This document shows, one piece after another, positions 57,301 to 64,000 of a stretch of 64,000 bases of DNA. The stretch's first letter is position 1; each line of letters begins with the position of its first letter. The notes below the pieces were generated by a model, which ran no database searches, was not told where the DNA came from, and saw only the letters and a list, made by a program, of their open reading frames with translations. The DNA lies in the NCBI RefSeq assembly GCF_037975245.1, contig NC_092569.1, forward strand, positions 26,859,168 to 26,923,167. Reading direction: 5' to 3'. This DNA is from Apostichopus japonicus (lineage: Eukaryota > Echinodermata > Holothuroidea > Aspidochirotida > Stichopodidae). The position numbers and the translations under genes were made by a program.

Positions 57301-60300
57301 TCAGGGTCCGGTGCAGGTTTGGGGAAATATTTGATCAATAATAAATTATTCTCAATATATGCAATATATGATAGGGAGAGAGAGAGAGAGAGGGCTTGGG
57401 TGTGATGGGGAGGTTTGGAAGGACGGGGTCACAGGCTTGATGAGAGGGGTTAGGGAGAGGGGCTATGGTCCCAGGGCTCAGGGTCCGGTGCAGGTTTGGG
57501 GAAATATTTGATCAATAATAAATTATTCTCAATATATGCAATATCTTGATAACGAGAGAGAGAGAGAGAGAGAGGGCTTGGGTGTGAGGGGGAGGTTTGG
57601 CAGGACGGGGTCACATGCTGGATGAGAGGGGTTACGGAGAGGGGCTACGGTCCCAGGGCTCAGGGTCAAGTGCAGGTTCGGGGAAATATTTGATCAATAA
57701 CAAATTATTCTCAATATATGATAGCGAGAGAGAGAGAGAGAGAGAGAGGGGGCTTGGGTGTGAGGGGGAGGTTTGGAAGGACAGGGTCACAGGCTTGATG
57801 AGAGGGGTTAGGGAGAGGGGCTATGGTCCCAGGGCTGGGGAAATATATGGGATAAATAACAAATTATTCTCAAGATATGCTAAAGTAAAAATGAAGACTT
57901 CAAGAGAGGGGGCCCAGCCTGGATCTTGATGATCCTGTTTGGGGGGTTGGGGGTGGGGGGTATAGGTAAGACGGATATGAGAGGCTTACTTATTTTACAC
58001 AAAGTACCTGTATTGGGCCCTCTAGATTCTCCTTGTTATAGAAAGTCACATTTTCCTTGTTGAAGTTGCTCATCAAATTTAGACCTGTCAAAGAAATGAT
58101 AAAAGACATTAAATGCAGAAGGATGTACCACAAACTTAATTAAAACAATTGGAGAGTACTTTAAGGCATTCAAAATAGTTTGAAGCGAGAAAGAAAAGAA
58201 AATATCACCAAACTAATTATCTACCTGCAAAAGAGCCAGCTGTGTAGGTAAATATGAATATTTATCTAAGTTTAGAGGGCCTGATCTCTGTCCATCCTGG
58301 CAGTCTCTCTTCTTCAGAGACTGAGATCTTCCCGCTGATCAAAACCTTTGCGATCCCTTTAACTTTTACATAACATATTTTGTCACGAATAAAGTCAACG
58401 AAAGGCGACTGAGAACTTTATATAGGTCTCAAGGGAGCCAGTTTTATGGGTATGATTATTGGGCTTTTAGTGCAAACTCTCAATGTAACATAAAAAGGTT
58501 ATCGGGGGGGGGGGGGGGCCATTTTGATATGTCCTTTTAGAGGTATCGTTTCAATACTTCAACCATTTTACTACAGAGTAATCTATAGTTAATTCAAAAT
58601 ACCTTTTCTGAGTACAACAGAACATATAGAAGTTAGAGGGCCTGTGAAGATTAGCAATCCTTTATCCTCCTATTCAATCTTTCCTCTTAATACAATGTAC
58701 AGGGTTGTATCTGTAGGGGGAACCTCTCTTTTATACATCTATTTTTTTTTAATATTCATTGCTCATTATTTCCCAATTTACATAACTTGTCTCTCCTCCA
58801 CCTGTGTCTCTTCATGTGTTCTCACTTTGTTTTCATTTCAGTAATAGCCTAGAGCTGAAGATTCCAAAACTTACTGGTTTGGATATTTACAAGTTATGAG
58901 CTTACCTGTCTCCTCACAACCTTAGCACCTCGTTCTAACGTGCCAATAAAGTCCTGGTAAAATAATAACACTGTGCGCCCTCTATAACCGGACCCCCCCC
59001 TGGGTCACTGCCCTTCCTTCTCATGAGACCACTCCTTTAAAGTTTCCCCAAAACTAACTGGGTTGGGGATTTACTTCGCTCCTCTCTTCCCTGTCTTCCA
59101 CTTCACATCTGCACTTTCCCATCTACATAAACTATGAACTGGAATGTTTCAGCACTGCGCCCTCTCTCCCTGGGACACCGCCCACTTGCACATTCTTCCG
59201 GTTTTGTGTTAATTTCAGTGATAGTAATGAGATCCTGGCAGGACCGTAACGTCAAGCACTCTGACATTTAAATTATATTTATCAGCTACTCAGGCTTTTT
59301 TGCTGTCGATAAGCTTGAAATTTTTTTCCAGATGGTGAAATCTTGGAGATTGATTTACATCCATTGATCAAAGTTCGGCTCATTGATCGTCATTCGATCT
59401 TGCGAGAACCAAAGTTTATTCTAATAGAATATCTTCGTTTGCAATGTTCACTGTGAGTGATTACATTCGGTAGGTCTCAAAAAAAGGTCTGATTGAACTC
59501 AAAAAGATGTTTTTATGATCCAGAAAGCATAAACCTGCATATTTAAAATATTGGGTGAGAAATTTCTCCCTTTTCTCGGTGTTTGCCACAGAGGCAGACG
59601 ACGCACTATTACTGTTCGTGCAATGGAAAAATGGTCTTGGCTTGGTATCAATATCATACACTGTCATTTATAAGTACTGTGCATAGCCCACCAAAGGCAG
59701 TGCACTAATGGTCATAAAAATGGAAACCACAATTAACAACTCGGATTCAATAAGCAATATTTTAGCTACCATTTAGCTACCAATAACTGCCTGGAAAATC
59801 CTTGATGTACAGTTTCTATCTATATAATACATGACAGTTCCTATAACAATTTGTATGACCCTTTACAGGTCACAGACTCAAATATGAATCAAAATGGCTG
59901 CCAGAGTAGAGTCTACAAACAGGTATATATGTCATTGGGTGACTAGTGCACATCGGGCATGCATGTGCTCGACGACGGCCAAACAACAGACTATTATGAC
60001 GGTCATAGAATAACATGTTTACAATCTATTGTTTGCATCGTAAAATGGTGTTCAGTTTCATCTTGTTGGACGGGCGTGTCATCCAATACCATGTCGAGTA
60101 AGGAAAGAGAACAAATATAATATTGCTGCTAAACAAATTAGACTTGACCGTATCGAACTGTCACTCAAACCCATTGAATATGACTTTTTATTAAGTTGTG
60201 CTCTTAGATATTTCCCATAATTCATAGGGCAAACTGCATGGATCTATTAAGATCTAAAAGCAGAGATTTAATCTGTTCCATATCTTCTTATAACGATATT

Positions 60301-63300
60301 ACTGATCATTTACAGAAAGTACGGGTACTATTATGCACAGTGTAGCATGGCTGTCGGCATTACGGTGACTATGGGGCATGACATTAAAGTCGGTACCTCA
60401 AATTCTTTCTGTACCTGGCCCATGGGTAATAATTACTGGAATTTTCCAACAAGGTGGAAAGAAAGTTATCTTAAGATATGTCTGGAAGCTTGCTGATGGA
60501 GATTGCTTGAACTGAATTTTTTTGTCCTTAGTCCAAGAGGCTAGGTTTTTTGACATTCTGAGCGTCGATTCTGAAGGGGTGGGGCCAGTCCTCGTGGAAG
60601 ATCCTGGGTCATGGGGCCTTAACGGCTGGCATCTGACAGTCTGTCCTACCATGGAGTGTTTTACCTCCATGGTCCTACGTTGTTTGTTTCAGTGGACAGA
60701 AATACAATGGTGCATAATTTGCATAAATTTCCTTTTGTGACTGACAAACCAATCATCTTGAATAAGGAACTGAAATGATAGACCATATCATCAGTGTACC
60801 AGCAAGTTCTGACAGATTATTAAGTTGGAGAACACTTTAACCTTCCCAACCATACCATTAACGACATGTCCCTACAGGGGATTGAATCCTTAGGTAGCTG
60901 CCCTGACCTAGTACGAATCAGCAGAGAGAGGCTGTGGATGCAACGCCTTCGCACCATTCAACCTCATGGGCTCAACATGCAGGAAGAACATGACTAACTT
61001 TTCTTCTTCTGTCCCCCCCCTCCATCAGCCCTTGTCCCCCATCCCCCCATCACTCCTCTTCTCATAGCTCTCTTCCACCCTTTTTTTCTCCACACCTTTC
61101 TGTCTTAGTCCTTCTCCAGCTTATTCCCTACCCCCTTCCCTTAATCCTCTCTTTGTCCCTCTACTGCTCATCTCCTACCTCTCCTCTTCCCTGGTTGGTT
61201 TCTTTCTTTCTTCTCTCCATCCCTTGTCTACTAATCCCCTTACATCTATCTCTTTGTGTTCACCATGCTCATTAGCCTGTCTGTATTCTGTGCGTGTTTT
61301 TGTCCCTTCTGTTACTGTTACTTGTCAGTTAGCCTCTGAAGAAGATCTTGCTAGGATCGAAATGTCAGGTCAACTGACTTTTACACATTCTCTTACACAG
61401 GCACTCTAGTGGATAAGCAGTTTGCTAACAGTTTTATTAGATTATTAAGTTCATGAATTGGCCTACATTATGGCCACCAATTAGGTCTCTGTTGACAGTA
61501 TCAGCTTACAACTTACCAGTTTCTACTATCAAGTTACAATGTTTCAGCTGCATCAATAGTATTCATTATCTCATTATGGTTTGTATTACAGTAACTAAAG
61601 CTCTTTCATTCTAGTTTTGTAAACAGTTACTTGATCCTATACAAAACAAGGCCAAAAAGAAGAAATAACAAAACAATTAGGTCTCAGATGACAGTACTGT
61701 AGATCTCTACTTACAACCATGGAGCTATAATCTGTTTATAGCTCCATGCTACAACTTACCAGTTTCTACTGTCAAGTTACAATGTTTTAGCTGCATCAAC
61801 GATATTCGTTTTCTCGTTCTGGTTTATATTACAGTATTTTAACTATCTATTCAGAGTATGTCATTCTAGTGTTGTAACAGTTATTTGACCCTAAAAGAAA
61901 ACAATGCTCAAAAATAGAAACAAAGTCAAAAAAGAAAGAAAAATGAAAAAGAAGAAAATTAAATAACCCAAAAAATAACAAAGATGTACTGTAACTTTGA
62001 TCATTAAATTAACTAATTAATAATTGTTTTAGGAGAAAGAGATATATTTAACTGTCATAAGCAGTTCCCCACACAGCTAAGAAAAGTCATTTTTATCATA
62101 ATTCGGGAGATGATGATCGAAGATTTAATGTTCGTTCTCACAATAGGCCGAAGACACAAAAGATGGAAGACTATTAAAAGACCAAAGTAAAAAAGACATC
62201 GTTGAGCCAACTGCGCATTGCTTTATTTAACTCATTTTTGATTCTTTAAACTTACAGTATTACTGCATTTGTCTCCTGTAAAATGGACATGGGATTTACG
62301 TGGTTTGCTGAAACCCAAAATTTTGAAGCTCATAACATTTACCTCCCAATTAATGGCATTGATTTCAGTGTTGATTAAAGCAGCATTTTGCGTCCTTTTC
62401 TATGATTGTTCTCAACCTCACTGACTCCACGATGCCATAACGACATACATAACTAGCTTATCTATTTAAATCTTACTTCAAAAGGTGACATAAAAGTCGA
62501 AAAATTTGCAACTCTCAACTTTGTTTTTCTCCAAGATATTTTCCGCTGGGATCCCAATCAACCTTGCCCATAATATGAATATTTATACACTACGAACGTC
62601 ATTGGCCAATACGTAATACAACACCATGCTTGTGTACAGTCTATATGGCAGTTGTACCAGGGAGTTCCATAACAACTCCCTGGTTGTACCAACGCAAAGT
62701 CTTGAATCTACTTTTAGCAACGGCTCATAACTAAACCTGCATCTCTGATTGGTTGAATTCAAACTAGTGGGCTTGGGGGAACTTTATGCGATTAAATTTG
62801 AATGTAGAATTTGTCGTGGACACTTTTCTCATTATCTGCAAATATCCTTAATTACTCGCCAATTAACGTTGTTGGCAGGGAAAAACTTGGCTAATATCTT
62901 AGTTTGCTGTTTTGTGATTGATATATGTAAAAACTTGATGGACATGTCAAAAAAGTAGAAAACGGTGACCAAATGCAATATGCCGCTTTAAACACAAAAT
63001 GCTGTTCTAACATTCTATCTTGAAAAGTATGACAATCAAAAGTCAATTTTTGGTTTCAGAATCCTCACTGTATGGGGGTGACAATTAGATCACATATTTA
63101 CAAAGGTATCTCCCAACTGGCACAAGATGTTTCTTAGCTATTTATGGAAGTCATGACACCTTCATATTCGGTTGGGTCGGTTGGGTTGGTGTCTCCTTCG
63201 AGACAAAATCAGTAATTGTGTTCTTACCTGATTTTTCATCTAGCGGGAAGAACTTTGCGAGGAAGAGTTGAATTCGCCCACAGAAAACGGTATTGTGCGC

Positions 63301-63323
63301 TTTGGACAAACGGCGGAGTAAAT
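38611..63323 (-). CDS. THOC1: THO complex subunit 1 (partial, 5' exons outside the window)
   Basis: Thirteen exons on the minus strand join in phase (63228-63323, 58008-58084, 52180-52347, 51226-51390, 47572-47672, 47008-47125, 45481-45551, 44341-44370, 43878-44012, 42747-42830, 41714-41873, 39653-39725, 38611-38909) to give about 524 residues. THOC1 (Hpr1/p84) is a core subunit of the nuclear THO/TREX complex, which couples transcription to mRNA packaging and export. Diagnostic stretches: [115 protein letters not shown]; and a C-terminal death domain. Relative to vertebrate THOC1 roughly the first 147 residues are missing, beyond base 64,000. No stop or frameshift interrupts the exons. Confidence 0.96.
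39653..39725 (-). CDS. THOC1: THOC1 exon l: acidic linker
   Basis: 73 bp; acceptor CATCTACAG, donor GTATGA. Encodes [20 protein letters not shown] then AGEE, the acidic linker before the death domain. Confidence 0.88.
39726..41713. other. THOC1 intron between exons k and l
   Basis: Holds a G run (40436-40450) and the 36-bp minisatellite at 40855-41018. The open frame at 40606-41025 runs through the minisatellite and is not a gene. Confidence 0.55.
40855..41018. repeat. 36-bp minisatellite, about 4 copies
   Basis: Repeats of CTGTGACCTGTTCAGCCAGA followed by TGTTTGACCATCGCCC. The unit is a multiple of three, so both strands stay open. Confidence 0.92.
41714..41873 (-). CDS. THOC1: THOC1 exon k
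   Basis: 160 bp; encodes [24 protein letters not shown], then [14 protein letters not shown]; phase 2 to 0. Confidence 0.96.
42747..42830 (-). CDS. THOC1: THOC1 exon j
   Basis: 84 bp; encodes [20 protein letters not shown] then AMIEDDF; donor GTGAGT. Confidence 0.95.
43878..44012 (-). CDS. THOC1: THOC1 exon i
   Basis: 135 bp; begins [13 protein letters not shown], then [20 protein letters not shown]. Phase 2-2; donor GTAAGA. Confidence 0.94.
44341..44370 (-). CDS. THOC1: THOC1 exon h: 30-bp microexon
   Basis: Acceptor TTGCTCTTACCAG, donor GTATGA. It adds [10 protein letters not shown] between VKE and the basic RPRKRT of the next exon. Same phase on both sides (2-2), so skipping keeps the frame. 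Together with the next exon it forms a Lys/Arg-rich, nuclear-localisation-like patch. Confidence 0.85.
45160..45420. repeat. interspersed repeat in a THOC1 intron
   Basis: A (TAA/ATA)n stretch is followed by GCGATTTATAATGCGCACAT and CCGCCCTGCGGGGTGCTTAA, wording seen in a dispersed short repeat of many animals, and is bordered by G-rich runs (45201, 45380). Confidence 0.5.
45481..45551 (-). CDS. THOC1: THOC1 exon g
   Basis: 71 bp; acceptor TTCTCTCAG, donor GTAAGT. Encodes [20 protein letters not shown] then VKE; leaves phase 2. Confidence 0.96.
46320..46660. repeat. two-copy tandem duplication, about 180 bp
   Basis: TATGTTTGCCATT(C/A)CTACAG, ATTATTTTAAC, TCACAA and GGTTCACCTTCTGTGTAAGG recur once, with small differences. 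Confidence 0.8.
47008..47125 (-). CDS. THOC1: THOC1 exon f
   Basis: 118 bp; acceptor TTCCTCTAG, donor GTAGTA. Encodes [20 protein letters not shown] then [16 protein letters not shown]. The 446-bp intron before it contains a five-copy minisatellite. Confidence 0.93.
47146..47323. repeat. 34-37 bp minisatellite, about 5 copies
   Basis: Units of CAGAGATAAAAAG(T/C)TAATAC followed by AAAACACATCCCCC, within the short intron between THOC1 exons e and f, starting about 20 bp from exon f. Confidence 0.92.
47572..47672 (-). CDS. THOC1: THOC1 exon e
   Basis: 101 bp; acceptor CCTTGCAG, donor GTACGG. Encodes [20 protein letters not shown] then [11 protein letters not shown]; leaves phase 2. Confidence 0.95.
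47870..48250. repeat. 34-35 bp minisatellite, about 11 copies
   Basis: Units of CACAGTAGGTGGTCTGTGAT followed by GTCATGACGATAA(AT), in the intron between THOC1 exons d and e. Confidence 0.95.
48815..49235. repeat. AT-rich satellite-like block
   Basis: CTAAATACATACCTATAAAA and ATATACCTATAT repeated many times, with a higher period of roughly 130-160 bp visible at 48820, 48965 and 49130. Confidence 0.85.
49236..51225. other. THOC1 intron d-e, remaining part
   Basis: No coding signal. A segment at 50096-50270 (CATTTCATTTC..., GATACATAAAAACAATAG) looks like the end of an interspersed element, with short open frames only. Confidence 0.4.
51226..51390 (-). CDS. THOC1: THOC1 exon d
   Basis: 165 bp, phase 0-0. 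Encodes [16 protein letters not shown], a Ser/Lys-rich loop, then [11 protein letters not shown]. Confidence 0.95.
52180..52347 (-). CDS. THOC1: THOC1 exon c
   Basis: 168 bp, phase 0-0. An acidic start ([18 protein letters not shown]) is followed by [16 protein letters not shown] and [14 protein letters not shown], the most conserved THOC1 block. Confidence 0.96.
52378..52510. repeat. probable 3' tail of an interspersed element
   Basis: TTTGTATTTGTATTTGTATA leads into TTATCACAACTTACAATGTG and AGCCTGCAAGGCTTAACAAT. The short tandem tail suggests a non-LTR element end; class not determined. Confidence 0.35.
53020..53770. repeat. 75-95 bp minisatellite with (TA)n, about 8 copies
   Basis: Units contain GCATATGCAGTTAAATGTGT, CACCACCTGAAGGTGTAACT and GTGTACTTAATCTACATATA with a TA run of varying length. 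CACCACCTGAAGGTG-type segments are partly self-complementary. Confidence 0.93.
54366..54396. repeat. (GA)n microsatellite
   Basis: Uninterrupted AGAGAG run of about 30 bp. Confidence 0.95.
55223..56660. repeat. 51-bp minisatellite, about 28 copies, with 305-bp higher-order period
   Basis: Units of AACACAATCCACTCTCAACC, CCCAGTTTGGTCCCCCTAAC and ATGGAGACTGT. Because 51 is a multiple of three, several frames on both strands remain open for over 100 codons; these are not genes. A variant unit with CTCACATCGAG and one missing base recurs every 304-305 bp (six units), in step with other variants (ATCCAG, GATCCCC, CTCAAGCCCC). Confidence 0.96.
56664..57900. repeat. 150-190 bp satellite-like array, about 7 copies
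   Basis: Each unit has a GA run of variable length, GGGCTTGGGTGTGAGGGGGA, GGTTTGGAAGGACGGGGTCA, GGGCTCAGGGTCCGGTGCAG and AAATATTTGATCAATAATAA. It directly abuts the 51-bp array; the junction is at CAATCCACTCATGAGAG. Confidence 0.95.
58008..58084 (-). CDS. THOC1: THOC1 exon b
   Basis: 77 bp; acceptor CTTTGACAG, donor GTACTT. Encodes [20 protein letters not shown] then LEGPIQ. The intron on its 3' side holds four different tandem arrays. Confidence 0.93.
58085..60640. other. THOC1 intron a-b, first part: nothing coding
   Basis: A G run at 58504-58516. A stretch at 58920-59250 contains two diverged copies of CACTGTGCGCCCTCT / CACTGCGCCCTCTCTCCCTGGG, a possible small duplication. No exon is supported. 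Confidence 0.45.
60643..60678. mobile_element. mini-hairpin insertion 2
   Basis: 22-nt palindromic core 60650-60671 (arms CATGGAG / CTCCATG) flanked by GTCCTAC on both sides (60643-60649 and 60672-60678). Confidence 0.5.
61205..61400 (+). repeat. dispersed repeat B, copy 3 (plus orientation)
   Basis: Matches the minus strand of 26456-26640: CCCTTGTCTACTAATCCCCT, TGCTCATTAGCCTGTCTGTA, TGCTAGGATCGAAATGTCAG. Preceded by a pyrimidine-rich tract (61005-61200). Confidence 0.7.
61711..61755. mobile_element. mini-hairpin insertion 3
   Basis: 31-nt core 61718-61748 (arms CATGGAGCTATAA / TTATAGCTCCATG), flanked by TTACAAC and CTACAAC. The arms are nearly the same sequence as hairpin 1, 59 kb away. 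Confidence 0.6.
62651..62689. mobile_element. mini-hairpin insertion 4
   Basis: 25-nt core 62658-62682 (arms CAGGGAGTT / AACTCCCTG) flanked by GTTGTAC on both sides. Confidence 0.5.
63228..63323 (-). CDS. THOC1: THOC1 exon a (most 5' in the window)
   Basis: 96 bp between acceptor TTTTTTTATCCAG and donor GTAAGAA. Encodes [20 protein letters not shown] then [11 protein letters not shown]. It begins with two bases of a split codon, so at least one exon precedes it. Confidence 0.95.
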
Positions 63324-64000
63324 CTGGATAAAAAAATATGTCGAAACCATTGATAAACGTTTTATATATTAGGTCATGTCAACATTGTCACATATATACA
63401 TACCATAGTGACCTTTGATAATTGAACAATCATACCCTATTCATTCGTTGCCATTATTTTGAACAGAACTGACGGTAACAATTTTTTTACTTTTTTATGT
63501 CGTTTTTCTAATAATTTATAAATCTTAACAGACTTAACTGTTTCGTCAGTTTGATCAATAAAACTTTTATTCAATTTACAAAAATGGAAACAACAATTAC
63601 ACAAGATTCCTCCTTTACACTTTTCTAACTCAGGCAGATAATTTAACATTATTACTGCTTATAAACAATCAGTGTGTCAGTGATCAGAATTGAACAGACT
63701 TCTCTACATTGAAATTTAAAACAAAAATGGTGAAATGGTGTTACTGATGTTCACCTTGGATTATATTTGGAACGATCCTTTAAGGCTAACCTGATGACAA
63801 TGATGTCATCCACCCAGTGCAGGACTACTGTAAATGCTACGGTAATATTGTCAATCCATCGTGTTATATAATTTTAATATGTACTCAAACCAAAACATTG
63901 TTCTCTTAACATCCTATAACTACTGAGAAAAATGAAGTTCAACGTTTCGTTCCCCTCGTTTCGCCTACTGAGGTATGTTTAAAAAAAAAATATTAGCCCA
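63324..64000. other. THOC1 intron upstream of exon a
   Basis: AT-rich. A short splice-bounded segment around 63789-63837 was examined and does not match THOC1. The missing N-terminal exons must lie beyond the window. Confidence 0.5.

Larger units (their letters stand above)
61401..63227. other. THOC1 intron a-b, remaining part
   Basis: Contains a duplicated segment of about 270 bp (61500-61640 resembles 61740-61880: ACTTACCAGTTTCTACT, AAGTTACAATGTTT and CAGCTGCATCAA recur) and the hairpins at 61711 and 62651. No coding exon. Confidence 0.5.

Noticed and set aside
63789-63837. Possible extra THOC1 exon
   Set aside because: Flanked by an AG and a GT, but no frame matches the THOC1 segment expected before exon a.

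Overview
The window is animal nuclear DNA. It has spliced genes with GT-AG introns, is AT-rich, and is full of DNA transposons, minisatellites and long G or C runs. No prokaryotic operon, phage or CRISPR structure is present. The gene content (a secreted fibrinogen-related lectin with a Ser/Thr-rich stalk, and a THOC1 orthologue) and the repeat style suggest a marine deuterostome. An echinoderm such as a sea cucumber is my best guess, but this is inference and the sequence does not prove it. Most open frames here are short chance frames or frames inside tandem repeats; the real genes had to be assembled exon by exon from splice sites, phase and homology.

Layout. (1) 1-9,500 is mostly transposon-derived: hAT-type elements with 8-bp target duplications (2036-3091, 3898-4275), a PIF/Harbinger-like element (4735-5936) and a decayed non-LTR reverse transcriptase (6985-7441). 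An isolated exon at 4454-4570 looks like the second half of a CIDE-N domain. (2) 9,522-35,135, plus strand, is a fibrinogen-related protein gene. It has a signal-peptide exon, a small linker exon, six nearly identical symmetric 87-bp Ser/Thr-rich exons in a tandem array of about 925-bp units, one further stalk exon, and three exons that make a complete fibrinogen C-terminal domain ending in a stop. The intron after the first fibrinogen exon holds a minisatellite made from the exon's own 3' end plus its splice donor, later split by two DNA transposons, one of which contains a third. (3) 35,136-38,600 is intergenic, with dispersed repeats. (4) 38,611-63,323, minus strand, is the C-terminal 80% or so of THOC1 (THO/TREX mRNA export complex): 13 coding exons that join in phase and end in a death domain. 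The 5' exons lie beyond base 64,000. Its introns carry most of the window's minisatellites, including a 51-bp array with a 305-bp higher-order period.

The two main genes converge tail to tail. One encodes a secreted, probably immune, lectin and the other a housekeeping nuclear export factor; I see no functional link between them. The most unusual observations are the cassette-exon array, the minisatellite born from an exon/donor junction, and a set of four tiny perfect or near-perfect hairpins (22-34 nt), each flanked by 6-7 bp direct repeats, which look like minimal mobile insertions.
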